From assembly GCF_025791835.1 (NCBI RefSeq), contig NZ_JAOXLP010000004.1:124001-188000 (forward strand): a stretch of DNA of 64,000 nucleotides, written 5' to 3'. The stretch's first letter is position 1. Each line of letters begins with the position of its first letter. Source of the DNA: Roseomonas xinghualingensis (GTDB taxonomy: Bacteria > Pseudomonadota > Alphaproteobacteria > Acetobacterales > Acetobacteraceae). This document shows positions 18,378 to 26,670 of this stretch, one piece after another. A model generated the notes under the pieces. That model searched no databases. It had not been told where the DNA came from and worked only from the letters and a program-made list of their open reading frames with translations. A program made the position numbers and the translations under genes.

Positions 18378-19162
18378 CTTGGCTTCTCGCGATCCTGCTG
18401 GCGCTGGTGGCGCTGGCTCCGCTTGGCTGGGCCGCGTGGCGCCCGGCGCAGGCGCTGGACCGTGGATCGGCGGACCGCGCGCTCTACCGCGCGCAGCTGG
18501 CCGAGCTGGAGCGGGACAAGGTGCTGGGACGGCTGGATGAATCGGCCTATTCCGCCGCGCTGTTGGAAGTGCAGCGGCGGATGCTGGCGGCGCCCGATAC
18601 GGCGCCGGTGCGCGTGGGCGGCCGTGGGCCGCTGGTGGCGGGGCTGGCCGTGGTGCCGGTCCTCGCCCTCGCCGTGTATTTCCTGAACGGGATGCCGGAC
18701 ATGCCTTCCGCGACCTTCGTGGAGCGGCGGGATGCGGCGGCGCGGGACGAAGCACTGCTGGCGCAGCTTCGCACGCGCTTGGCAGCGCTGCCGGCGGGTA
18801 GCACGCAGGCACGGCAGGGCTGGATGCTGCTGGCGGATGCCGAGCGGACCCGCGGGCGGCCGGCGGAGTCCGCCGCTGCCTATGCGGAGGTGCTGAAAGG
18901 CGGCTTCGACGCCGGCATCGCCTCGCAGCGTGTGCAGGCGATGCTGGAGGCAGGGCAGGTGGATGAGGCCATCGCCTTCCTGGCGGAGGCGCTGCCGCAG
19001 GCGCCCCAGCATGTCGGGTTGCGCTTCCTTTCGGGGCAGGCGGAGCTTCAGGCGGGACGGCCCGCGACGGCGCGGGCGGCCTGGGCGGCGCTGCTGGCTT
19101 CGGCGCCCGAGGGGGCGCCCTGGAAAGGAATGGTGGAACGACGCATGCAGGCGCTGCCTTGA
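18374..19162 (+). CDS. ccmI: Cytochrome c biogenesis protein CcmI (TPR)
   Basis: A 262-residue protein with a GTG start overlapping ccmH. The N-terminal helix (WLLAILLALVALAPLGWAAW) and the YRAQLAELERDKVLGRLDESAY segment are typical of CcmI. A second helix (LVAGLAVVPVLALAVYFL) is followed by TPR-like helices (WMLLADAERTRGRPAESAAAYAEVL). CcmI holds the C-terminal helix of apocytochrome c for the lyase. The TTGA overlap links it to the next, metabolically unrelated gene. Confidence 0.92.
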   Translation: MTWLLAILLALVALAPLGWAAWRPAQALDRGSADRALYRAQLAELERDKVLGRLDESAYSAALLEVQRRMLAAPDTAPVRVGGRGPLVAGLAVVPVLALAVYFLNGMPDMPSATFVERRDAAARDEALLAQLRTRLAALPAGSTQARQGWMLLADAERTRGRPAESAAAYAEVLKGGFDAGIASQRVQAMLEAGQVDEAIAFLAEALPQAPQHVGLRFLSGQAELQAGRPATARAAWAALLASAPEGAPWKGMVERRMQALP

Positions 19163-20583
19163 ACGGTTTGGAGGCGCTGGAGGCACGGCTCCGGCAGGAC
19201 TTGGAATGGCTTGAACTGCCCTCGAAGCCCTGGGTGCCGGAGCGGATCGCGCCTGATGGGCGCGCGATTGCGGATGTAGCGATCATCGGCGCTGGCATGG
19301 CCGGGCTGGCGGCGGCGGCTGCGCTGTGGCTGGACGGGATCGACCGGTTGCGAGTGCTGGACCGGGCGCCGCAGGGACAGGAAGGCCCCTGGGTGACCTT
19401 CGCCCGAATGGAGACCCTGCGTTCTCCCAAGGGGCTCGCGGGGCCGGCGCTGGGGCTGCCAGCCCTCACCTTCCGTGCCTTCTTCGAGGCGCAGCACGGG
19501 CGCGATGCCTGGGAGGCCCTGGGCAAGATCCCGCGCGTCATGTGGATGGATTACCTCAACTGGTATCGCCGCGTGATGGCGGTGCCGGTGGAGAATGGCG
19601 CGGATGTCGCGCTGATCCGCCCGCGCGAGGATGGGTTGATCGCGCTGGAGATGCGCGACGGGCCTGAGGTTCTGTGCCGGCGGCTGGTGCTGGCCAGCGG
19701 GCGCGACGGGCTGGGCGGCGAGTTCGTGCCCGATATGGCGCGCGGGGTGGATCGGCGCTTCTGGGCCCATTCGCGGGACGAGATCGACTTCGCGGCGCTG
19801 CGCGGGAAGCGCGTGGGCGTGGTGGGCGCGGGCGCTTCCGCCATGGACAATGCGGCGACGGCGCTGGAGGAAGGCGCGGCTTCGCTCGACCTGTTCGTGC
19901 GGCGGCCGGCGCTGCCGCGGATCAACAAGTTCACCGGTATCGGCAGCCAGGGCGTGGTGCATGGCTTCGCCGGGCTGCCGGATGAGTGGAAGTGGCGCTT
20001 CATGCATTACGCGGGGGCTGCGCAGACGCCGCCGCCGCGTGACAGCACGCTGCGCGTTTCCCGGCATCCGCATGCGCGGCTGCATCTTTCCTCCCCCGTG
20101 ACGGGCGTGCGGGAGGAAGGCGGCGCGCTGGTTGTGGCGACGCCGCGCGGCGAGGTCACGGTGGATTTCCTGATCTTCGCCACGGGCTTCAAGGTGGCGC
20201 TGGATGAGCGGCCGGAGCTGGCGCTGATCGCACCGCATATCCGGCTGTGGCGGGACCGCTTCACGCCCGAGCGGGGGCAGGAGAGCGAAGAACTGTCCTA
20301 TTCGCCGGATCTGGCGCCGGATTTCTCCTTCCAGGAGAAGGTGCTGGGGGAATGCCCGGCACTGGCCCGCATCCATGCCTTCAACTATCCGGCGACGCTG
20401 AGCCATGGAAAGCTGACGGGCGACATCCCTGCCATTTCAGCGGGGGCGCGGCGGCTGGCGCGCGGAATCGCGCGGTCCCTGTTCGTCGAGGACAGGGAAA
20501 CCCATTTCGAGCGGCTGGTGGCCTTCGACACGCCTGAACTGCTGGGCGATGAATGGTCCGAGAGGGGCCAGGAAGGGGAGTGA
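19159..20583 (+). CDS. FAD/NAD(P)-dependent monooxygenase-like oxidoreductase
   Basis: A 474-residue flavoprotein starting at a TTG that overlaps the ccmI stop. The N-terminal FAD motif is VAIIGAGMAGLAAAAAL. A second dinucleotide site, VGVVGAGASAMDNAATAL (GxGxSA), is typical of NADPH binding in flavin monooxygenases, and DFLIFATGFKV matches the late ATG/GD-type motif. The MDYLNWYRRVM and HPHARLHLSSP segments are not diagnostic. A Baeyer-Villiger or N-hydroxylating reaction is possible; the substrate is unknown. The two CMD-family genes directly downstream suggest a joint oxidation pathway. Confidence 0.85.
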   Translation: MNGLEALEARLRQDLEWLELPSKPWVPERIAPDGRAIADVAIIGAGMAGLAAAAALWLDGIDRLRVLDRAPQGQEGPWVTFARMETLRSPKGLAGPALGLPALTFRAFFEAQHGRDAWEALGKIPRVMWMDYLNWYRRVMAVPVENGADVALIRPREDGLIALEMRDGPEVLCRRLVLASGRDGLGGEFVPDMARGVDRRFWAHSRDEIDFAALRGKRVGVVGAGASAMDNAATALEEGAASLDLFVRRPALPRINKFTGIGSQGVVHGFAGLPDEWKWRFMHYAGAAQTPPPRDSTLRVSRHPHARLHLSSPVTGVREEGGALVVATPRGEVTVDFLIFATGFKVALDERPELALIAPHIRLWRDRFTPERGQESEELSYSPDLAPDFSFQEKVLGECPALARIHAFNYPATLSHGKLTGDIPAISAGARRLARGIARSLFVEDRETHFERLVAFDTPELLGDEWSERGQEGE

Positions 20584-20587
20584 ACAC

Positions 20588-21100
20588 GTGAACCCCAATG
20601 AAAAGCCACAGGACCTGATCGAGGATATCCTCGGCATCGAGCCTGGATCGCCGCTGGCGGAGTTGCGGCGCCGGCGCCCGGAGGCGCTGAAGCACGCGCA
20701 GGGCGCCTATCGCGAGCTGCTGATGCCGGATGATCCCGGACATGTCTCGCATGTGGACCGTGCGGCCCTGGCGCTGCGCGCCGCGCTGCGCGAGGGCGAC
20801 ATGGCGCTGGCGGCGCGCTTCCGGGCGCTGCTGGAGGCGGCTTCCGCGCAGGAGGCGATCATGCTGGCGGAGGACCTCTCAGGCGCGCCCATGGAAGGGC
20901 GCCTCGCGGCGCTGCTGCGCTATGCCGATGTGGTGGCGGCGCGGCCTGAGGCGGTGACGCAGGAGACGATCGACGCTCTTTCGGCCATGGGGCTGACGCC
21001 GCGCGACATCGTGGCAGTGACGCAGCTGGTGTCCTTCGTGCCTTACCAGGTGCGGGTGATCGCCGGGTTGCGCGCGATGATGCAGGAGAAGGCCGCATGA
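20588..21100 (+). CDS. CMD-domain protein (Avi_7170-like)
   Basis: A 170-residue mostly helical protein. GTG 20588 is chosen because GGAAGGGGAGTG lies just upstream; a start at 20549 inside the previous gene is less likely. Features seen: LIEDILGIEPGSPLAELRRRRPEAL, and a C-terminal LTPRDIVAVTQLVSFVPYQVRVIAGLRAM typical of carboxymuconolactone-decarboxylase-like domains lacking the redox CxxC. From memory it resembles the small CMD protein that is habitually paired with an Avi_7169-type alkylhydroperoxidase-domain protein. Its stop overlaps the next start (ATGA). The function of this pair is unknown. Confidence 0.75.
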   Translation: MNPNEKPQDLIEDILGIEPGSPLAELRRRRPEALKHAQGAYRELLMPDDPGHVSHVDRAALALRAALREGDMALAARFRALLEAASAQEAIMLAEDLSGAPMEGRLAALLRYADVVAARPEAVTQETIDALSAMGLTPRDIVAVTQLVSFVPYQVRVIAGLRAMMQEKAA

Positions 21101-21669
21101 GCCGCTTCACAATGGAGGAGGTGGGCTGGACGCCGCGCATCCCGCCCGTGGATGCCGGGACCGCCACGCCCGCGCAACTCGCCGCGCTGGAAGCCTGCCC
21201 GCCGGCGCAGCGCCGTTCGACCTACTTCCTGACGCTTGCGAATGACCCGGCCTCGCTGGGCGAGCGCGGGGCATTGTTCAACACGGTGATGTATGCGCCG
21301 CGCGGGCTGCCCCGCGCGGATCGCGAGTTCTCAACCGCTATCGTCTCCATGGCGAATGGCTGCGTGTACTGCACCTCTGTGCATGCGCGGCGATTTACGG
21401 ATCTTTCCAAGCAGCGCGAGGCGATGCAGCGCGTGCTGGATGAGGGCCATGCGGTGGAGACGGACCCGCGGCGCCGCGCGATCGCGGACTTCTCGGAAAA
21501 GCTGACGCTGACGCCGGGTGCCGTGACCGCCGCCGATCTGGCGCCGCTGCGTGCGGTTGGGATGGATGACCTGGAGGTGCTGGACCTCATCCATTCCATC
21601 GCGATGTTCGCCAATGCGAACCGCCTGATGCAGTCGCTGGGCGAGTCCACTCCCCCGGACGCAGCCTAG
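21097..21669 (+). CDS. AhpD-like alkylhydroperoxidase-domain protein (Avi_7169-like)
   Basis: A 190-residue CMD/AhpD-fold protein. The redox motif C89-VY-C92-TSV-H96 (CxxCxxxH) matches the catalytic AhpD signature. EFSTAIVSMANGC precedes it, and the C-terminus has the LDLIHSIAMFANANRLMQSLGE helix of the family. AhpD-type proteins reduce peroxides through a lipoyl partner, but many homologues work on other substrates. Last gene of the operon, followed by a strong terminator. Confidence 0.83.
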   Translation: MSRFTMEEVGWTPRIPPVDAGTATPAQLAALEACPPAQRRSTYFLTLANDPASLGERGALFNTVMYAPRGLPRADREFSTAIVSMANGCVYCTSVHARRFTDLSKQREAMQRVLDEGHAVETDPRRRAIADFSEKLTLTPGAVTAADLAPLRAVGMDDLEVLDLIHSIAMFANANRLMQSLGESTPPDAA

Positions 21670-21688
21670 GATCGAAGAAAAAATGGGA

Positions 21689-21720
21689 GGCCGGGGGAAT
21701 TCCTTTCCCCCGGCCTTTTT
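21689..21720 (+). terminator. Rho-independent terminator of the ccm/CMD operon
   Basis: GGCCGGGGG and CCCCCGGCC form a perfect 9-bp stem around a 9-base loop, followed by TTTTT. It begins 20 bases after the operon's last stop. An A-rich run on the left flank means it may also act, more weakly, for the convergent gene ending at 21721. Confidence 0.85.
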
Positions 21721-22710
21721 CTATTCGTTCCGGGCGCCCGATGCCTTCACCAGCGCGGCATGGCGCTGGATTTCCTCATGCAGGAAGGTGGCGAGGCGCT
21801 CGGGGCTGCCGCCCATGGGGGTCATTCCGACCTGCTCGAACCGCGCCTTCGCCTCGGGATCGCTCAGGATCTCATTGGACAGGGCGTTGAGGCGCCGCAG
21901 GAGGGCGGGATCGGAGCCTTTTGGCAGGAAAAGGCCGAACCAGGTGCCGAATACGAGTTGGGGCATGCCAAGCTCGGCCGTGGTGGGCACGTCAGGCAGT
22001 TGGGATGAACGGCGGTCGTCCAGCACGGCGATCGGGGTGACGGCGCCGGACTTCACCTGACCCACGACGCCGGTGATGAGGTTGAACATCGCCTGGATGC
22101 GGCCGGAGAGCAGGTCCGTCACGCCAGCGGCCGGGGCGGTGTAGGGAACATGCGTCATCTGCGTGCCGGTGAGCGACTTGTAGAGCTCGCCGGCCAGATG
22201 CATCGAGGAGCCGTTGCCGGTGGAGCCGAAATTGATGGCACCGGGATTGGCCCGGGCATAGGCGCCGAACTGATCCAGCGTGCGGATGCCAAGATCCTTG
22301 TTCACCACCAGCACGTTCGGGACATTGCCGAGGAGGATGACGGGCTCGAAGTCCTTCTCCGGATCGAAGGGCAGGTCCTTGTAGAGGGCGGGCCCCGTGG
22401 CGAGGGTGCCGGCCCAGGACCAGAGGATGGTATAGCCATCGGGCGCGGCGCGGGCACCGGCCAGGGCGCCGATATTGCCGTTGGCGCCCCCGCGGTTGTC
22501 GATTAGGACGCGCTGGTTGACGCGCTTTTCCATCTCCTGCGCGAAGATGCGGGCGAGGGTATCGGCCGTGCCGCCGCCACCGGGCGCGGGGACGATGATG
22601 CGGACAGGCTGGCTGGGCCAGCGGTCGGTGGAAGCGGGCTGGGCCTGCGCAGTGCCAGCCATGCCCAACGCGGCGGGAAGGAAGAGGGCGCTGCGGCGCG
22701 TGATCGTCAT
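21721..22710 (-). CDS. Bug/TctC-family substrate-binding protein
   Basis: A 329-residue periplasmic receptor with an N-terminal TRRSALFLPAALGMAGTAQA signal. The Bug-family motifs are all present: WPSQPVRIIVPAPGGGGTADTLAR, VLIDNRGGANGNIGA, INFGSTGNGSSMHLAGELYKSLTGTQMTHVPY and the late PDVPTTAELGMP. These proteins bind carboxylates for tripartite tricarboxylate transporters or signal their presence. No TctA/TctB membrane genes are nearby, as is common for orphan Bug receptors. It is monocistronic; the ligand is unknown. Confidence 0.93.
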   Translation of the reverse strand: MTITRRSALFLPAALGMAGTAQAQPASTDRWPSQPVRIIVPAPGGGGTADTLARIFAQEMEKRVNQRVLIDNRGGANGNIGALAGARAAPDGYTILWSWAGTLATGPALYKDLPFDPEKDFEPVILLGNVPNVLVVNKDLGIRTLDQFGAYARANPGAINFGSTGNGSSMHLAGELYKSLTGTQMTHVPYTAPAAGVTDLLSGRIQAMFNLITGVVGQVKSGAVTPIAVLDDRRSSQLPDVPTTAELGMPQLVFGTWFGLFLPKGSDPALLRRLNALSNEILSDPEAKARFEQVGMTPMGGSPERLATFLHEEIQRHAALVKASGARNE

Positions 22711-23074
22711 CGTCGGGGGCTCCCGGAAGCTTTTCGGCAGATTAGAGCTCGAAACGGCCTGGGCGGAAATTGGCTGCGGCGGCTTTGCCGGCGTGCTTTA
22801 GCCGGCGATGACCGGCGCCGGTTGCTGAGGGGATCGCCATGCCGGTGACGGAGGCGGTGGTGACGTCGCTGGAGGCACTGTGGGGCTCGGGTTGCGGCGC
22901 AATCCTCTGGGCTGGATCCGGCCGCGCTGGACGCCACGCTGCAGTCGGGCATCGGGCGGGAACCATAGTCAGCGCCGATCACAGGGATCGAGACGCGCTG
23001 TCTGTATCCGCCTGAAGGCCGAATGCATGGTCCGACCGCGCCCACTCCTTTGCGGATGGGCTGGCGAGGGACTC
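22711..23074. other. Gap with possible degraded coding sequence
   Basis: About 364 bases. Short frames with codon-like composition on the plus strand (from ATG 22839 and again around 22916-22965) are interrupted by frame changes and stops, so decayed gene fragments are possible. No family is recognisable. It also must contain the promoter for the minus-strand Bug receptor. No terminator or repeat was seen. Confidence 0.3.
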
Positions 23075-23398
23075 ATGATGTCGGATGCGGATGAGGAGGC
23101 GGCAATGCGCGAGGCACCGGTCACGAATGATCGGACAGGTGCGTGGCAACGCAATGGCGCCGCCCAGGATGAACTGCTGCGGCACCTGGTGGCGGATGCG
23201 GTTCGCCGCGTGCTGGAGGAAGGCTTGCGCAAGGCGCACGATCCTCTCGCCTATCTGCGCAGCGCGGTGGAGGAGATCGGGCATATGGTTGCGGTGTTCG
23301 CGGAGGCACGCCCGGCAGAGGGCGCGGAGTTGCGTGCCATCCTGGCGGAACAGGTTGTGGAGGTGACGCAAGAGCTGATGGCGCGCCACCACCACTGA
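23075..23398 (+). CDS. Small helical hypothetical protein
   Basis: A 107-residue acidic, helix-rich protein (LRHLVADAVRRVLEEGLRKAHDP, LRAILAEQVVEVTQELM) ending in HHH. The open frame extends upstream to 22880, but that part is Arg/Trp-rich and looks non-coding, so ATG 23075 (or 23078) is chosen. No family is recognised. It sits in a decaying neighbourhood and could be a remnant; expression is uncertain. Confidence 0.4.
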   Translation: MMSDADEEAAMREAPVTNDRTGAWQRNGAAQDELLRHLVADAVRRVLEEGLRKAHDPLAYLRSAVEEIGHMVAVFAEARPAEGAELRAILAEQVVEVTQELMARHHH

Positions 23399-23405
23399 GG
23401 CCGCT

Positions 23406-23720
23406 TCAGTCGAACTTGATATCGAGCGGTACGGCGACACGGGTCCAGCGATCCAGGTCCTCGCGCAGCAGGGCGGCGAAGGCGCTTGCATCACCGCCAT
23501 TGGGGGTAGCGCCCAGGTCATTGAGGCACGCGAACGAGATCGCTGCGCATCGCCTTGGAGAAGGCTCCGGCCAGGCGGGCAATGATGGGCGCCGGGGTGC
23601 GGGAGGTGACGGCGGTCACCTTGAACTGTGCTCCGCTGGCCGCGAGGACAGAGGGGACGGAAACGAACATCAGCGCGATGCGTCCCGCCGCAAGATCGTT
23701 GAAGGCGGCTGCGGCGCTGC
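23406..23720 (-). pseudogene. Decayed Bug/TctC receptor pseudogene
   Basis: Reading the minus strand gives pieces of a Bug receptor in two frames. Upstream: AFNDLAAGRIALMFVSV, then KVTAVTS fused near position 23602 to RTPAPIIARLAGAFSKAMRS. After a frameshift near 23530 the C-terminal NDLGATPNGGDASAFAALLRED ... LDIKFD-stop follows. The normal ~40 residues between the VTS and TPAP motifs are missing, and the N-terminal ~190 residues are absent. It is a remnant of ~315 bases against ~970 for an intact gene. An intact relative lies at 21721-22710. Confidence 0.8.
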
Positions 23721-23766
23721 ATCGGAACGACCCTTGAGGGATGCAGGGAGGTTAGCGCCGGCCTTG

Positions 23767-25128
23767 TCAGGCGACGAGGCGGCTCATGGCCTTGCGGAAG
23801 CGGGCGGCGATGGCGTCGCGGTCGCGGTGTCGGCCTTCGCGCACCAGCACTTCGGCGGCGGCGATGGTGGTGCGGACGGGGTTAGATTGGCCGGAAAAGA
23901 TCCAGGCGTCGAGCAATGCGTCGCCCTCATGCGCGGTGAGGGTGGGATGGGTGTTGTCCAGTTCCACGAGATCGCAGCGCGCGCCTGGAGCGAGGGCGCC
24001 GAGCGGGACTCCGGATGCACGGGCACCGCCCTTCAGCACGGCATCCAGCAGCGCGCGGCCCGGATGGGGTGAAGTGGTGCTGGTAGCGACGGAACGGCCG
24101 AGGGAGCGCAGGCGCTGGGAGGTTTCGAGCTGGCGCAATTCCTCGCGCGGGGCGGTGCCGACATGGGAGTCGGTGCCGATGGCGATATGGCCGCCGGCGG
24201 CGCTGTAGGCGGGCAGGTCGAAGATGCCGTCGCCCAGCGAGGCTTCCGTGGTGGGGCAGAGGCCGGCGACGGCGCCGCTACGGGCGAGGCCGATGCTTTC
24301 GTCTTCCGTCAGATGGGTGCAGTGGATGAGGCACCAGCGCTCATCGATGGGCGCATTGTGCAGCAGCCACTCCACCGGGCGGGCGCCGGTGGCGGCGAGG
24401 CATTCCTCGACCTCCCTCACCTGCTCGGCGGCATGGATGTGGATGGGTCCGGGATGGTCCGCCAGGGCGGCGAGCATGGCGGGGGTGACGGCGCGCAGCG
24501 AATGCGGAGCGATGCCGAGACGGGTGCGCGGCATGTCGCGCATGGCGGCGGCGCTGCGGTCAAGGATGGCCTGAAAGCCGTCCAGATCGTTCAGGAAAGG
24601 GCGTTGGCCGGGATCTGGCTCTGCACCGAAAATCCCGCCATGGCGGTAGAGGCTGGGGAGCAGGGTGAGGCCGATGCCGGTCTGCCGCGCGGCGGCAAGG
24701 TGGCGGAGGGACATCTCGGCACGGTCGGCATAAGGCGTGCCGTCGGGCTGGTGGTGCAGGTAGTGGAACTCGGCGAGATGCGTGAAGCCGTGCTCCAGGC
24801 ATTCAGCATGGAGTTGCGCGGCGACCGCTTCGGCATCGTCCGGCGTGAGGCGGGCGACGAAGCGGTACATGGTTTCGCGCCAGGTCCAGAAGCTGTCGCG
24901 CCCGGCGGGGGAGCGGCGCTCGGCGGCACCGGCCATGGCGCGCTGGAAGGCGTGGGAATGGATGTTCGGCACACCGGGAATGACATGGCCGCGCAGGCAT
25001 TCGGCGCCGCCCGGCGCGGCGGTGCCGGGGATGGCCTTGATGATGCTGCCGGACGCATCGGCTGTGATGGTGACGTCACGCGCCCAGCCCGTTGGAAGAA
25101 GGGCGTGGGTGGCGTGGAAGGCCTTCAT
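23767..25128 (-). CDS. hutF: Formimidoylglutamate deiminase
   Basis: A 453-residue amidohydrolase-fold enzyme. Metal and active-site features: GVPNIHSHAFQRAMAG, the YRHGGIFG loop, IHIHAAEQVREVEECL, LIHCTHLTEDE and GTDSHVGTAPREELRQLE, all typical of HutF. It converts N-formimino-L-glutamate to N-formyl-L-glutamate and ammonia, the branch used in Pseudomonas-type histidine breakdown. Its ATG overlaps the stop of the ABC ATPase gene, so it is the distal gene of the transporter operon and is co-expressed with histidine uptake. Confidence 0.93.
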   Translation of the reverse strand: MKAFHATHALLPTGWARDVTITADASGSIIKAIPGTAAPGGAECLRGHVIPGVPNIHSHAFQRAMAGAAERRSPAGRDSFWTWRETMYRFVARLTPDDAEAVAAQLHAECLEHGFTHLAEFHYLHHQPDGTPYADRAEMSLRHLAAARQTGIGLTLLPSLYRHGGIFGAEPDPGQRPFLNDLDGFQAILDRSAAAMRDMPRTRLGIAPHSLRAVTPAMLAALADHPGPIHIHAAEQVREVEECLAATGARPVEWLLHNAPIDERWCLIHCTHLTEDESIGLARSGAVAGLCPTTEASLGDGIFDLPAYSAAGGHIAIGTDSHVGTAPREELRQLETSQRLRSLGRSVATSTTSPHPGRALLDAVLKGGARASGVPLGALAPGARCDLVELDNTHPTLTAHEGDALLDAWIFSGQSNPVRTTIAAAEVLVREGRHRDRDAIAARFRKAMSRLVA

Positions 25129-25955
25129 GCGCCGGGCTTCGTGCTGGTGAGCGGCATCCCCTCCCCCGGAGGATTCTCGATGATTTCCAGCAAGGCGGGA
25201 TTATCGGTGGCCGGTTCCGGCTCCGGCGCCCAGGCGACGCGCTGGAGATAGGTGGCGAGGAAGCGGCGCAGGCGCGGTTCCTGGGCATCCCGGAAGACCT
25301 GCTTCGTGGGGCCATCCACCAGGATGCGACCATGGTCGAGGAAGACCGCGCGGGTGGCGACGGAGGCGACGAAGCCCATCTCATGCGAGACGACGAGCAT
25401 GGTCATGCCCGTATCCGCGAGGCCGCGGATGACGTCCAGCACCTCGGTCGTCAGCTCGGGGTCGAGGCTGGCTGTGGGCTCGTCGAACAGGACGAGGCGG
25501 GGTTCCATCGCCAGGGTGCGCGCGATGGCGACGCGCTGCTGCTGGCCGCCGGAAAGCTGGGCCGGGCGGCGATCGGCGAATTTCAGCAGGTCCACACGGT
25601 CCAGCATGGTGCGGGCCCGCTCGGCGGCTTCCGAGCGGCTCTGCTTGCGGACCAGGCGCAGGGCGAGGGTGACATTCTCCTGCGCGGTGAGGTGCGGCCA
25701 GAGATTGAACTGCTGGAAGACCATGCCGATGGTGCCGTCGCCCGGGGTGGGCGTGCGGCCTTCCACCAGCACGCGGCCACCGGTGATCGGGTCGAGCCCG
25801 GCGATGCAGCGGAGCAGCGAGGACTTGCCGGAACCGCTGGGGCCGATCAGCCCGACCACCTCGCCCTTCTGAACGGCGAGGTCGATGCGGTCGAGGATCT
25901 GCGTATCGCCGACGCGGCGTTCCAGCTTCTCGGCCAGGAGGAAGGGGGCGGTCAT
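25125..25955 (-). CDS. Polar amino acid ABC transporter ATPase (probably histidine)
   Basis: A 276-residue ATPase. Walker A is GPSGSGKSS, the Q-loop [12 protein letters not shown], the signature [16 protein letters not shown], Walker [13 protein letters not shown], and the H-loop VVSHEMGF. This is the HisP/GlnQ/ArtP class. ATG 25955 has GAGGAA upstream; extending to 26021 would add a Pro/Arg-rich stretch. The C-terminus has ~30 extra residues. It overlaps hutF by ATGA. Histidine or urocanate as substrate is inferred from the hut context. Confidence 0.92.
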   Translation of the reverse strand: MTAPFLLAEKLERRVGDTQILDRIDLAVQKGEVVGLIGPSGSGKSSLLRCIAGLDPITGGRVLVEGRTPTPGDGTIGMVFQQFNLWPHLTAQENVTLALRLVRKQSRSEAAERARTMLDRVDLLKFADRRPAQLSGGQQQRVAIARTLAMEPRLVLFDEPTASLDPELTTEVLDVIRGLADTGMTMLVVSHEMGFVASVATRAVFLDHGRILVDGPTKQVFRDAQEPRLRRFLATYLQRVAWAPEPEPATDNPALLEIIENPPGEGMPLTSTKPGA

Positions 25956-25965
25956 GCGTCGTTCC

Positions 25966-26622
25966 TCAGGCGGTGCCGAGCGTGGCGCGGGCGATGCCGC
26001 GTTCCAGGCGGCGCGCGGCATAGGCGGTGAGTTCCACCAGCGCCCAGTAGCTGAGCGCCAGCGCCGTCATGGTCTGGGCGAAGGCGAAGGTGGCGCTGCC
26101 GACGCCGGAGACGGTGAAGGTCAACTCGGGCACGGTAATGATGGAGAGGATGGCGGTTTCCTTGACGAGGATCACCGCGAGATTGGCAAGGGCAGGCAGG
26201 ACGGAAAGCGCCATTTCCGGCAGCAGGATGCGGATGATGGTCTGGTTCGTGCTCAGGCCCAGGAGGCGTGCGGCTTCCGTGTGGCCGCGTGGGATGGCGA
26301 GGAAGCCGGCGCGGAAGATCTCGCTGAAATAGGCGGTGGCGTAGATGGAAAGCGCCAGCCAGCCGGCGAGGATGGGCGTCAGGTCCAGCCCGATGAAGGG
26401 GCCTCCGTAATAGAGCAGGAAGGCCTGCACCACGAAGGGAACGCCGCGCACGATCTCGACCAGGGTGAGCAGCACCGCGTTCAGCAGGCGTGGGCCGAAA
26501 TGCCGAGCACAGGCCACGAGCACGCCCGCCAGCAGGCCGGTGGCGACGGAGGCGAGCCAGATGCCGATGGTGAGCGGCAAGCCGCGCGCCACGGCCCAGA
26601 GGGTTTCGGTGACGACGTTCAT
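25966..26622 (-). CDS. Amino acid ABC transporter permease (second)
   Basis: A 218-residue HisM/HisQ-type permease with about five membrane helices. The EAA-like loop is HTEAARLLGLSTNQTIIRILLP, and TLVEIVRGVPFVVQAFLLYYG is the typical family segment. It pairs with the permease at 26671-27306. The start region lies in a 26-bp tandem duplication, which places a 9-codon mini-ORF upstream whose stop overlaps this ATG (see the repeat). Confidence 0.9.
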   Translation of the reverse strand: MNVVTETLWAVARGLPLTIGIWLASVATGLLAGVLVACARHFGPRLLNAVLLTLVEIVRGVPFVVQAFLLYYGGPFIGLDLTPILAGWLALSIYATAYFSEIFRAGFLAIPRGHTEAARLLGLSTNQTIIRILLPEMALSVLPALANLAVILVKETAILSIITVPELTFTVSGVGSATFAFAQTMTALALSYWALVELTAYAARRLERGIARATLGTA

Positions 26623-26667
26623 ATGCGCGTCTCTGACTCGGCGTTCATATGCGCGTCTCTGACACGA
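26616..26667 (-). repeat. 26-bp tandem duplication with leader mini-ORF
   Basis: A 22-base block beginning CGTTCATATGCGCG occurs at 26616-26637 and again at 26642-26663 (period 26). On the minus strand each copy contains an ATGAAC. The downstream copy is the true permease start (26622). The upstream copy begins a 9-codon frame, MNAESETRI, ending in a TGA that overlaps the permease ATG (26619-26648). The arrangement could couple or modulate translation of the permease. Confidence 0.8.
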
Positions 26668-26670
26668 CCT

